From the NCBI GenBank assembly GCA_963995505.1, contig OZ023199.1:7249906-7313905 (forward strand): a stretch of DNA of 64,000 bases, written 5' to 3'. Made by a program: the position numbers and the translations under genes. Shown piece after piece: positions 1-10,210 of the stretch; positions within the stretch are counted from its first letter, which is position 1, and the number at the start of each line of letters is the position of its first letter. Below the pieces are notes generated by a model, which did no database searches, was not told the origin of the DNA, and saw nothing but the letters and a program-made list of their open reading frames with translations. The DNA comes from Hypericum androsaemum. Its lineage: Eukaryota > Streptophyta > Magnoliopsida > Malpighiales > Hypericaceae.

Positions 1-3
1 GAA

Positions 4-1629
4 GTGGAAGTGGATGCATCAGGACTCGGAATAGGAGCTGTCTTGTCCCAAGAGAAGAGGCCCCTTGCATATTTCAGCGAGAAACTAAGTGAGCCAAGGC
101 AGAAATGGACAACCTACGAGAAGGAGTTCTATGCTGTTTTCCGAGCTCTTAAGACGTGGGAGCACTACTTGGTTGGTAAGGAATTCGTGCTTTATTCTGA
201 CCATAGGGCATTGAAGTTCTTGCATGATCAGTCCAAGATAGTTAATCCTATGCATGCACGATGGTGTACGTATCTACAAAAGTTTCCTTTCAAGATAATG
301 CATAAGAGTGGAGCTCAGAAAGTAGTTGCGGATGCATTGAGTAGAAGGTCTCTTTTGCTTACTGAATTGAGAGGCAAGATCACGGCCTTTGAATGTTTGC
401 GAGAACTTTATGAGCAAGATGATGACTTCGGAGAGATATGGATGAAGTGCAAAGATGGAAGAGGGTTCGAAGACTTTTTCTTGCAGGATGGTTACTTAAT
501 GAAAGGTAACCAATTGTGTATTCCTAACACTTCTCTACGTGATCAGTTGATGTGGGAGATGCATGGAGGAGCTCTCTCTGCCCATTTTGGTCGTGATAAG
601 ACCCTCGCATCGTTGCAAGAACGGTTCTACTGGCCGAAGATGGCAAAAGGAATTGCTAAGTTCGTAAAGCATTGCCGAGTGTGCCAAGAAACGAAAGGAA
701 CCGTGCACAATACTGGCCTATATACACCTCTACCAATTCCTGAAGCAATTTGGGAAGACTTGAGCATGGACTTCGTGCTTGGTTTGCCGCGCACACCGCG
801 AGGAACAGACTCAATTTTTGTTGTGGTTGACAGGTTATCGAAGATGGCGCACTTCATTGCGTGCAAAAAGACCAACGATGCGCACGCAGTGGCCAAACAC
901 TTTTTCAAGGAAGTAGTTCGCTTGCACGGGGTGCCAAAGTCAATCACCTCAGACCGAGACACCAAGTTTCTCGCCAGCTTCTGGAAAACACTATAGAGGA
1001 TGTTTGATGCCACTCTTCAGTTCAGTACAACCGCACACCCACAAACGGATGGTCAGACCGAGGCAACCAACCGCACCCTTGGCAACCTCTTGCGGAGTTT
1101 GTGTCACGAAAGGCAGAGGCAATGGGATTTAGCTCTACCTATCGCGGAATTTGCTTATAATGGCGCGGTTCATAGATCAACAGGGAAGTCTCCTTTTTCC
1201 TTGGTCTATACAAAGGTTCCGAATCACCTTGTGGATGTCTCCACCGTGCCTAGGCCTACGCGAGCTAATCCTGCTGCCATCACATATGCGGAGCACGTGC
1301 AATCTGTCCTGGATGCCGTGAAGAAGAGATTGGAAGCGACCTATGCTAAAGAGAAGGAGAGAGTTGATGCAAAACGGAAAGAGAAATTGTTCCTGCCCGA
1401 AGAACAAGTAATGGTGCACTTCAGAAAGGAACGCATGCCATCCGGCATGGGCGGCAAACTCCAGGCGAGGAAGTTCGGCCCTTACAAGGTCTTGAGGCGA
1501 GTGAATGATAATGCCTATGTGATTGACCTTCCGGAGGAGTTTGGGGTATCCAAAACCTTCAATGTTGCGGATTTAACTCCATATTTTGATCCTCTTCCTA
1601 TGCCTAGTAAGCTGGCTGCTCGAGACTAG
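4..1629 (+). pseudogene. Ty3/gypsy pol fragment: RNase H and integrase
   Basis: This is the 3' half of a Ty3/gypsy polyprotein; its reverse transcriptase would lie before the window. RNase H comes first, with acidic motifs VDAS, YEKE, YSDHRAL and ADALSRR. The HHCC zinc-binding part of integrase follows ([10 protein letters not shown] then CRVCQETKG), and then the DDE core ([16 protein letters not shown] and, past a stop, HPQTDGQTEATNRT). The frame is open from 4 except for one TAG at 994-996, inside the core between the second Asp and the Glu. It resumes in the same frame and ends at 1629 with a typical integrase tail (TFNVADLTPYFDP). No chromodomain follows in this frame. The family is clear; the lineage within gypsy is not resolved. 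The single nonsense codon and the missing 5' part make it non-functional as seen. Confidence 0.92.
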
Positions 1630-1640
1630 CATCGTTTCAA

Positions 1641-2180
1641 GAAGGGGAGGATGGCGTAGGAAGCCGAATACAAGTGCATTGGACGTGTGCATGGCCTGAT
1701 CAAGTTGACGAGTGCATGGCGTTGTTCGCTTTTAATGTTGGGTGTTTTAATTTCGTTTTAATTTGGGTCAGCTGATTGGACTTTGTCTTTAATGTAATAA
1801 GGCAGATAATTGTCATTAAGTAGGGAGGTTAAAGTGGAGAAACGGCCAGAGGGAGTGGAGGAGCTTAGCCTTTATTTCCGCATTATTGTAGGCTGTAAAC
1901 CCGCCTCCTTATAAGTCCGAATTGAATGAATAATAAGCAGCTGAATTTTGAATCCAAAACTCTTGAAGAGCACGTTTTTGCGGAGTACTTTTCCGTGTTT
2001 CCTAGTTAGAATTGCCCTAGCTGGCCGCTGGATTTATTTCAGCAAGCTTTAGCCCGTCAACGGAAGTTGCGAGTTAAAGTTACCCTAACCAATTTCGAGT
2101 TAACATCTTCGTGATTTGTTCGAACGCTCCGTTGTGCTACGCTAGTTTCTTGTGTCCTTGCTCAAGAGGCGTGTGGGTGA
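1641..2180 (+). mobile_element. Polypurine tract and 3' LTR of the first gypsy element
   Basis: A purine run at 1641-1651 (gaaggggagga) lies 12 bases after the pol stop and is the expected plus-strand primer. The LTR then begins with TG at about 1652. A TATA-like stretch (cttataag) lies near 1908-1915. The right end is only approximate (2160-2190), because the partner LTR is outside the window. It was placed where chromodomain-coding sequence of a second element begins. No target duplication could be checked. Confidence 0.65.
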
Positions 2181-2189
2181 TGGTCAAGT

Positions 2190-2402
2190 GGTGGTCAGCT
2201 CCCCACCCTGGGAATGGAGGATGGAACGATCAAGTCACAACCGGAGAAGATTCTCGAACGTCGACTGGTGAAAAGAAATAACCGAGCAATGGTCCAGGTG
2301 TTGATTAAATGGGCCAACCTCCATGAAGATGATTCGACGTGGGAGGACTATAATTTCATTAAGTCCCAGTTTCTAGTAGCTTTAGCTCAAATTGATCCAT
2401 GA
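2190..2402 (+). pseudogene. Chromodomain end of a second Ty3/gypsy integrase
   Basis: A short reading frame encodes a chromodomain-like integrase tail, with QPEKILERRLVKR, then QVLIKWANL and STWEDY. These are the usual landmarks of plant chromovirus integrase ends. The frame is open from about 2181 to the stop at 2400-2402. It is preceded by the LTR of another gypsy element rather than by its own integrase core. The simplest reading is that the first element inserted into this one and the rest of this integrase lies before the window. The protein portion is about 62-70 residues, far short of a full integrase. Confidence 0.75.
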
Positions 2403-2423
2403 TTCTTGGGACAAGAATCCATT

Positions 2424-2836
2424 CAAGGAGGGTTGGATGTCACGTGCCTAGCTATTAGGAGTGACGTGGCAATTATTTCCTTATCATTGCATTTGAATTT
2501 GAATAAGAAGTCCTTGTCAAGGTAGTTGCACTAGGTGAGTGGCGGGGTTGTTAGGAGTGCCCTAGCTTAGTGAAAATTGTTATTTTCCTTTCTTAGCTAT
2601 TAAGCTAGTTTCCTTATAAATAATGTAATCGTTGGAACTATTATTATCAAGGAATTAATCCATTATCTTCCACCAAATTCTTCTTCTTCTCCCCTAGCTA
2701 TCTTCTCCCTCATCACAATTCACATTCTTCCAACCGGTTGCCTTACAAACCCTAATTTTGAAATTCCAATTTGCATTAAAATCCAAATTAGTAAATAATC
2801 GTCCCTACCTCGCGTTTCTCTTGTAATTAATTAAAC
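2424..2836 (+). mobile_element. Polypurine tract and 3' LTR of the chromodomain gypsy element
   Basis: A purine-rich tract (aaggagggttgga, about 2425-2437) is followed by a TG start (tgtcacgtg, 2438), the usual PPT-LTR junction of plant chromoviruses. A TATA-like motif (cttataaata) occurs near 2613-2622, followed by a CT-rich leader. The right end is uncertain and set near 2836. No second LTR is visible to confirm it. Confidence 0.6.
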
Positions 2837-3829
2837 AAAGATGAAGCTTCAGACATGAAAACCTCAACCCATAAGCTTCAAACTTGAAAACCCAGAAACT
2901 TGAAACTTGAAAAACCCCTTGAAAACCCACTTGGCATTCTTCGAGTTCCACCTCCAAATCTTCCGAAAACCCGCAACAGTTGGAGTTGGCGAGACACTCT
3001 TGGTTTGGCTGCAGTTGGTTTGTCTGGTAGAGGCTCTCTACGTTGTTGGAGGAGAATTCATTGTAGATGTTATAATTTTGACCATTTGGTCATCCAATTG
3101 CACCGAGGAAGAGAATTGCAATTGGAGATGTTATAATGTTTGTTAAAGTGGAGAGGGAGAAGGGAGAGAAAATGGCGAGAGAGGGAAGCGAGGAGCGGTA
3201 AGGAGGATGAACCCTAATTTGAGATAGTTGTTCGAATTAGAATTTTCAAATGAAGTTTTCAAAATTAGGGATTATCAAATTTTGATTCTCTTTAATTATT
3301 TTTTATTGTCACTATAAATGTTTAGATTTATTTTTCAGTTTTAGTTTTAGATTTAATTTTGGTTGAAGGTGGAAGGAAGAAGATGAAGTGGGAGAAAGAA
3401 GAAGGGGAAGGAGAGAAGGATTTTTTTGTGTGGAGAAATCGGTATATTCTGGTGTCAGGGATCCGAGAGTTTGTAAAACCAAACACGGGGGATAACAACA
3501 TGTATTTTAAATCGGGGATGGTGAATAATGGAGGCGAAAGGTGAGGCAAGGAAGAAAGGTTGAGGGTTTTCTGAATATTTTTTATAATTTATTTTTGCCA
3601 TGTTAATAAATATCATACGGTTGACAAGGGAAAGGCCGTTTATATTTGGTTTTGGTTGTAGGTATCCATCGGGTTTGGATTGGGTACGGAATACCCCAAT
3701 TTCGAACCGTTTGGAGAGAAGACACACGGGGTTTTTTTAATAAAATGCTAAAATCTGGAGACCAAAATGAAAAAATTATGCGGGCAGGTATAGTAAACGG
3801 GGCTTGCCGGTATCGCAAACGCAAGCCGG
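2837..3829. other. Intergenic; no gene recognised
   Basis: Short overlapping reading frames (for example 2900-3146 and 3328-3549) show no domain, no splice structure and strong local bias: purine-rich on + around 3360-3420 and AT-rich elsewhere. The last 50 bases before the copia insertion contain a motif (gccggtatcgcaaacg) that recurs in diverged form just after the insertion, so the copia array sits inside an older short tandem repeat. Confidence 0.6.
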
Positions 3830-3929
3830 TGTTGGGTTTTGAATGAAAGTTCAATGCAAGCCCACAAATGGTAAGGCCCAAATGGAGGCCCAAAGGGAAA
3901 TGGGAAAGCACAATCCCACATTGATTAGA

Positions 3930-3971
3930 GCAAGGAGGACTTCCTTGTTTATAAGGAATTTCCCTCCTTGC
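3930..3971 (+). repeat. Conserved hairpin in the copia LTR
   Basis: The arms gcaaggagg and cctccttgc (outer) and ttcctt and aaggaa (inner) form a near-perfect stem. The same 42-base structure is present at 9309-9350 in LTR2 and 14626-14667 in LTR3. It lies about 100 bases into the LTR, upstream of the TATA box. Whether it acts in DNA or RNA is unknown. Confidence 0.75.
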
Positions 3972-4427
3972 CTATCAACTTGATTGGCTACCCAAAAGGC
4001 TGACCCACCGCTAGCTGCCTGCGAGGACGGTGCTTCGCACCGTCCGAGCACGAGCACTAGCACGCGCACGAGCACGAGCACGCACACGCGCACGTGCGTG
4101 TGCGCATGACGTATTAGACGCAGGTCGCAATGGGCGCTTTGTGGCGCACTTGGCACTTGGCACGTGCGCATCGTCGCGAGGAGCTGGAGGAGCCTTAAGT
4201 ATTTTGCCCGGGCCCGGTGGCCGCCGAAGAGGCACGATGGACTGGAACGTCCAGGAGGCTTCCAGAAGGCCGAAGGAGTGCGAGATCTCCCGCGAAAGGG
4301 CGCGAGCGCAGCCTGGCACGCCTGGAAGGATCCAGAAGCCACCGAAGGGCCACGAGCGCAGCCAGTCAGCCTGTTGGCCGAGCGGATGCGTCCCTTCGGG
4401 GTGGCTGCCTCCCTGCCTCCTCCAGCC

Positions 4428-4435
4428 TATAAATA
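4428..4435 (+). promoter_or_regulatory. TATA box of copia LTR1
   Basis: TATAAATA lies inside the invariant context agcctataaatagg, shared by all three LTRs. It is about 350 bases before the gag start and is the likely element promoter. Confidence 0.75.
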
Positions 4436-4780
4436 GGCCTGTCCCCCTACCAGAATTCTCATCCCAGCAGCACATGCACTCTCCTAGCATTGTTGTCTTC
4501 TTCTCTCCCCCCGTTCTTCATCTAGAAAAGAGTCCTGAAAGTTCTGGGTATATAAGGGTTCGCCCGAAAGTTTCGAGATACGTGTGCAATGTTCTTGGAA
4601 ATGCCCTAAACAGTCGTTGTATCTTGGGGACGATTGCCGAAGCCCGTACCGCACTGAAATATACGGGGCAATCTCATCTTACGGAGAAAGTGTCCAACAC
4701 TTGCCTCGACTGAAGTGATCCTAATCAAGTACACCAACTCTGACAAACAACAATCGTAAGACGAGATTGTGTACTTGAAG

Positions 4781-7700
4781 ATGGCATCGACAAGCTCAGC
4801 ACCAGTGCCAGCGGTCCCGGGAACTGCCCACGCCGAAAGGCCGGCCAAGTTCAACGGTACCGAATTCAAGATGTGGCAACAGAAGATGTTGTTCTACCTG
4901 ACGACGCTCAACCTGGTCCGATTCCTGAAGGAAGAGGCTCCGAAGGTAGCGGAAAATGAGGCAGATCAACAGAAGATCAACGCCCTCGATGCATGGAGTC
5001 ACATCGACTTCTTATGCCGGAACTACGTCCTGAATGGACTAGATGACACGCTCTACAATGTCTACGCAGAAGCTAAGACCGCTAAAGAGCTGTGGAGTTC
5101 ACTCGAGAAGAAGTACAAAATGGAGGATGCCGGGACGAAGAAATTCATCGTCAGACGATTCCTCGACTTCAAGATGGTGGACTCCAAGAAGGTCATCGAC
5201 CAAGTGCAAGAGTTGCATCTGATCCTTCACGAGATCCAAGCCGAAGGGATGCAACTCAGCGAGTCCTTCCAAGTAGCTGCAATGATCGAGAAGCTCCCCC
5301 CGCTGTGGAAGGATTTCAAGAGCTACCTCAAGCACAAGAGGAAAGACATGGGCCTAGAAGACCAAATAGTGAGACTAAGGATCGAGGAAGACAACCGAAA
5401 ATCCGAAGTCAAGCAAGGCAAGGCCAACTCTGAGACCACCGTGCACCTCGCTGAGGGAAAAAGTGGCAAGAAGAGGAAGAAGTCCGAGGATAAGCAGAAG
5501 GAGCAAAAGCCCAAGAAGAAAAAGATCAAGGGCGATTGCTACAACTGCGGGAAACCCGGACACATGGCTAAGGACTGTCGCTAGCCGAAGAAGGACAACC
5601 AAGGAAGGGCTAACTTGGCTGAAGACTTGTCCCAGATGGATCTGTCAGCTGTGGTGTTTGAAGCCAACCTGGTGGACAATCCGAGAGAGTGGTTCGTGGA
5701 CACTGGAGCTACCCGCCACGTCTGCTCGGACAAGGAGATGTTCTCGAACTATATCCCGATCACCGGCCGAAAGCTATTCATGGGAAACTCCGCAACGTCC
5801 AAGATCATTGGCCTGGGAAAGGTGGTCCTGAAGCTGACCTCAGGAAAGGAGCTGACCCTCAAGGATGTGCTGCATGTCCCGGACATCCGCAAGAACTTAG
5901 TTTCTGGCTCACTGTTAAGCAAAGCCGGTCTTAAGCTTGTATTTGAGGCTGATAAGTTTGTACTGACCAAAGCGGGTCAATTCATAGGAAAGGGTTATCT
6001 AGAGAGGGGGCTATTTAAGATGAATGTAATAACTGTACATCGCACCTTTAACGGTGAAAATAAAGTTAATGCATCTTCTTACTTGGCCGAGTGTTCTAAT
6101 TTATGGCATGGTAGATTAGGACACGTAAATCTAAACTTGCTAAGAAAGTTAGTAAGTTTAAATTTATTACCGAATCTAGAGTTCAACCCATCTGATAAAT
6201 GTGAAGTATGTGTGGAGGCTAAAACGACCAAAGCACCTTTCCATTCAGTGGAAAGAAGTACTACGCCTTTAGAGTTAATTCATACGGACACTTGCGATAT
6301 GAAACACGTGCAAACCAAAGGCGGGAAGAAATACTTCATCACGTTTATCAGTGATTGCACGAGATACTGCTACGTGTATCTCTTAAAGGGCAAAGACGAA
6401 GCTCTTGATGCTTTTAAGAGATATAAGAATGAGGTTGAAAATCAACTCAGCATGAAAATTAAAATGATCCGAAGTGATCGAGGAGGAGAATATGTAGCTC
6501 CGTTTGAGGAACTCTGTCAAGAACATGGCATTATTCATCAGACGACTGCTCCATACTCACCTCAATCGAATGGCGTAGCTGAACGCAAAAATCAAACTCT
6601 TAAGGAGATGATGAACGCTATGTTGATTAGCTCGGGCTTACCCCAGAACATGTGGGGGGAAGCTGTGCTCTCAGCTAACCACATTCTAAACAAATTGCCA
6701 CACAAGAAAAGGGATAAAATCCCATATGAACTATGGAAAGGAAGGAAGCCTTCCTACGGTTACCTTAAAGTGTGGGGGTGCCTAGCAAAGGTCGAAGTAC
6801 CTAAACCTAAACAGGTGCGAATAGGACCCAAGACCATTGATTGCATCTTTATCGAATATGCGCAAAATAGCAGTGCTTATCGATTCTTGGTGCATAAATC
6901 TGAAAACCCTGTGATAAACACGGAAATGGTCATAGAATCAAGGAACGCAACGTTTTTTGAAAAAAGCTTTCCTAATAAGGAAAGAAAGGAAGCAAGTCCG
7001 AAGAAAAGGGCTCACGAGACTACGCAAGGGTCAAATCAGAAAGATGATGTACCTAGACGCAATAAACGGACAAAGATAACCAAATCTTTCGGTCCGGACT
7101 ATCTAACCTATGCGTTAGAAGATGAACCCAGGACAATCCAAGAGGCATTGTCCAGTCCTGATGCTCCTCTCTGGAAGGAAGCTATCAATAGTGAGATAGA
7201 ATCCATTATGCAAAACCACACGTGGGAAATCGTGGATCTCCCACCGGGCTATAAACCTTTGGGATGCAGGTGGATCCTAAAAAGGAAATACAAAGCTGAT
7301 GGATCAATCGACAAGTACAAAGCTCGATTGGTAGCTAAGGGGTTCAAGCAGAAGGAGGGATATGATTTCTTTGACACGTATTCGCCTGTCACAAGAATCA
7401 CATCGATTAGAGTACTCATAGCTGTTGCAGCACTCTATAACCTCGAGATCCACCAAATGGATGTAAAAACAGCTTTCCTAAATGGAGAACTGGAAGAGGA
7501 GATATACATGGAGCAACCTGAAGGGTTTGTGGCTCCCGGACAAGAGCATAAAGTGTACCGACTAGTCAAGTCACTATACGGGCTAAAACAAGCGCCGAAA
7601 CAGTGGCACGAGAAATTTGACGGAACAATGCTGTCAAATGGATTTAAGATCAATGAGTGCGATAAATGTGTTTACATTAAGGGCACACCTGAAGCTTACA

Positions 7701-8665
7701 TAATTGTATGTCTCTACGTAGCTGACTTACTAATTATTGGAAGCAATAAAGAGGTTATTGTGAAAACTAAGAACATGTTAAAGAACCACTTTGACATGAA
7801 AGATATGGGTCTGGCAGACGTCATACTAGGAATAAAAATTTCTAGGAAAGCTAACGAAATTATCTTGACACAATCCCACTACGTGGAAAACGTGCTCAAG
7901 AAATGTGAAGCTTTTGACAAACCTCCGGTTAAGACTCCAGTAGATTTGAATCTACACTTAGCCAAGAATCGAGGGGACCCAGTATCGCAACTGAAGTATG
8001 CGCAAATTATCGGGAGCTTGATGTATTTAACAAACTACACTCGTCCCGATATTGCGTACTCGGTTAGTAAACTTAGTAGATTCACAAGTAATCCAGGAAA
8101 GGATCACTGGCTAGCTCTAGAAAGGGTTTTACGGTATTTAAAACATACCATAAACCATGGCATACATTATGCTAAATATCCAGCTGTATTAGAAGGATAC
8201 AGTGATGCAAACTGGATATCAGACACTAAGGACTCCAAATCTATGAGTGGATACGTATTCACCATAGGAGGAGGAGCTGTGTCTTGGAAGTCCTCTAAAC
8301 AAACATGCATAGCTCGATCTACCATGGAGTCGGAGTTTATAGCACTAGATAAAGCTGAGGAAGAAGCTGAATGGCTCAGAAACTTCCTGGAGAATATTCC
8401 GTGCTGGAGTAAACCAGTGCCTCCCGTATTGAGACACTGTGATAGCATGTCTGCAATCGGGAGAGCACAAAGTACGTTGTACAACGGAAAGTCTCGACAT
8501 ATCCGTCGAAGACATAATACCGTTAGACAGTTGATCTCTAGTGGGGTGATCACCATTAATTATGTAAAGTCCAAGGATAACTTAGCTGATCCTTTTACGA
8601 AAGGAATCAATAGAGATCAAATGTACAACGCAGTAAGGGGAATGGGATTAAAATCCACACAATAA
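4781..8665 (+). pseudogene. Copia gag-pol polyprotein, internal copy 1 (broken)
   Basis: One frame runs from ATG 4781 to the stop at 8663-8665 (about 1,294 codons), broken only by TAG at 5582-5584. Copy 2 has CAG at that position. Domains in order are: a UBN2-type Gag with zinc knuckle [14 protein letters not shown] (5537-5578); aspartic protease [12 protein letters not shown] (about 5692); the GAG-pre-integrase HHCC (LWHGRLGHV then CEVCVEAK); the integrase DDE core ([25 protein letters not shown]); reverse transcriptase ([15 protein letters not shown]); and copia RNase H (GYSDANW, STMESEF, DPFTKG). The RT active-site box reads YVAD where the family, and copy 2, have YVDD, so a catalytic Asp is lost. 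The nonsense codon falls just after the zinc knuckle, so only Gag would be made without readthrough. An earlier in-frame GTG (4769) exists, but ATG 4781 is the natural start. Confidence 0.93.
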
Positions 8666-8723
8666 AGAACGTCCATAGCGGTAACTCAACCATGATGAGT
8701 GGAGATCCCACAAACTTGGTTCA

Positions 8724-9107
8724 ATGAGACAACTAAGTTATGGAGGGTTCAGTGAATCACCTGGAACCTATCTCATTCTCAGAAGCTGCCCAGGTATTAA
8801 CCTGCAGAGGTGTGGTAAGGATAAGCATTACGCTTTTAATGATTCCTATACCTTGATTAAGGTGGAGTATGGCAGGATACTCCTGATAGGAAATCACCTA
8901 TGTAAGTGTGAAGTGAGGCCGCTTCAAATGGGAAAAACACTTATGAATCCAAGATACGGTCCATGGCCGAAACAGACACAACGTGAGAACCTAAATATAC
9001 TAGGGTTATTATTGTGTAAATGTTATTGTCTTGGTTTACACCAAAAGCTGACGGTTCAAGACATCATGTTCACCGAGCAGCGAGTAAATCCGATAACATA
9101 TTACTAG
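8724..9107 (+). other. Conserved 127-codon frame after copia pol (copy 1)
   Basis: An ATG frame of 127 codons lies between the pol stop and the polypurine tract. The same-length frame is intact in copy 2 (14041-14424), with only a few amino-acid differences. I recognise no domain, no signal peptide and no membrane segment. Copia elements of this size normally have an untranslated 3' segment here. The frame may be open simply because the copies are young. A real extra protein is possible but unproven. Confidence 0.35.
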
Positions 9108-9198
9108 AGAAGGTTCAAAGCCGCAAGCTACCTATCTCGACGCAATAATAACACGTCAGAACTTTCGATTAGAGTCTACATGCATTAATCATCATTCA

Positions 9199-9208
9199 TG
9201 TGGGGGAT
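9199..9208 (+). promoter_or_regulatory. Polypurine tract of copia copy 1
   Basis: tgtgggggat directly precedes the TGTTG start of LTR2. The identical tract precedes LTR3 (14516-14525). It is the standard copia plus-strand priming site. Confidence 0.85.
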
Positions 9209-10182
9209 TGTTGGGTTTTGAATGAAAGTTCAATGCAAGCCCACAAATGGTAAGGCCCAAATGGAGGCCCAAATGGAAATGGGAAAGTGCAATCCCACAT
9301 TGATTAGAGCAAGGAGGATTTCCTTGTTTATAAGGAATTTCCCTCCTTGCCTATCAACTTGATTGGCTACCCAAAAGGCTGACCCACCGCTAGCTGCCTG
9401 CGAGGACGGTGCGAAGCACCGTCCGAGCACTAGCACGAGCACGAGCACGAGCACGCGCTCGCGCACACGCACGCGCACGCGCGTTTGGCGCATTGGACGC
9501 AGGTCGCAATGGGCGCTTTGTGGCGCACTTGGCACTTCGCACATGTGCATCGTCACGAGGAGCTGGAGGAGCCTTAAGTATTTTGCCCGGGCCCGGAGGC
9601 AGCTGCGCAGCTACCTAAGCGACGAGCAGCTGCGAGCGCCTTCAGGTTGGCCGCCGAAGAGGCACGACGGACTGGAACGTCCAGGAGGCTTCTAGAAGGC
9701 CGAAGGAGTGCAAGATCTCCCGCGAAAGGGCGCGAGCGCAGCCTGGCATGCCTGGAAGGATCCAGAAGCCACCGAAGGGCCACGATCGCAGCCAGTCAGC
9801 CTGTTGGCCGAGCAGACGCGTCCCTTTGGGGTGGCTGCCTCCCTGCCTCCTCCAGCCTATAAATAGGCTTGTCCCCCTACCAGAATTCTCATCCCAGCAG
9901 CACATGCACTCTCCTGGCTTTGTTGTCTTCTTCTCTCCCCCCGTTCTTCATCTAGAAAAGAGTCCTGAAAGTTCTGGGTATATAAGGGTTCGCCCGAAAG
10001 TTTCGAGATACGTGTGCAACGTTCTTGGAAACGCCCTAAACAGTCGTTGTATCTTGGGGACGATTGCCGAAGCCCGTACAGCACTGAAATATACGGGGCA
10101 ATCTCATCTTACGGAGAAAGTGTCCAACACTTGCCTCGACTGAAGTGATCCTAATCAAGTACACCAACTCCGACAAACAACA
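9209..10182 (+). repeat. Copia LTR2, shared middle LTR (974 bp)
   Basis: This LTR is both the 3' LTR of copy 1 and the 5' LTR of copy 2, with TGTTG and CAACA ends and no flanking target duplication. It includes the 51 bases missing from LTR1 (9597-9647). Its alternating GC-rich run (about 9425-9485) differs in length and order from those of LTR1 and LTR3. Confidence 0.93.
9858..9865 (+). promoter_or_regulatory. TATA box of copia LTR2
   Basis: TATAAATA in the context agcctataaatagg lies at the position equivalent to that in LTR1. It would drive copy 2. Confidence 0.75.
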
Positions 10183-10210
10183 ATCGTAAGACGAGATTGT
10201 GTACTTGAAG

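Larger units (their letters stand above)
3830..4752 (+). repeat. Copia LTR1 (923 bp)
   Basis: This is the left outer LTR, bounded by TGTTG and CAACA. It lacks a 51-bp stretch present in LTR2 (9597-9647) and LTR3, which in those copies holds two ctgcg/cagctgcg-type palindromic motifs. It carries a GC-rich alternating run (gcacgagcacgcgcacg-like) at about 4045-4105. The next 28 bases (4753-4780) lead straight to the gag ATG and hold no TGG-type match to initiator tRNA-Met, so the minus-strand primer is not obvious. Confidence 0.93.

Noticed and set aside
4030..4713. Long frames inside the copia LTRs (also 9363-9695 and 14680-15213)
   Set aside because: They arise from the GC-rich repeat and overlap the promoter. 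They are not conserved in frame between the three LTRs.
5585..8665. Copia pol as a separate gene starting near 5615
   Set aside because: It is in the same frame as gag with only one stop between, and copy 2 has a sense codon there, so it is one broken polyprotein gene.
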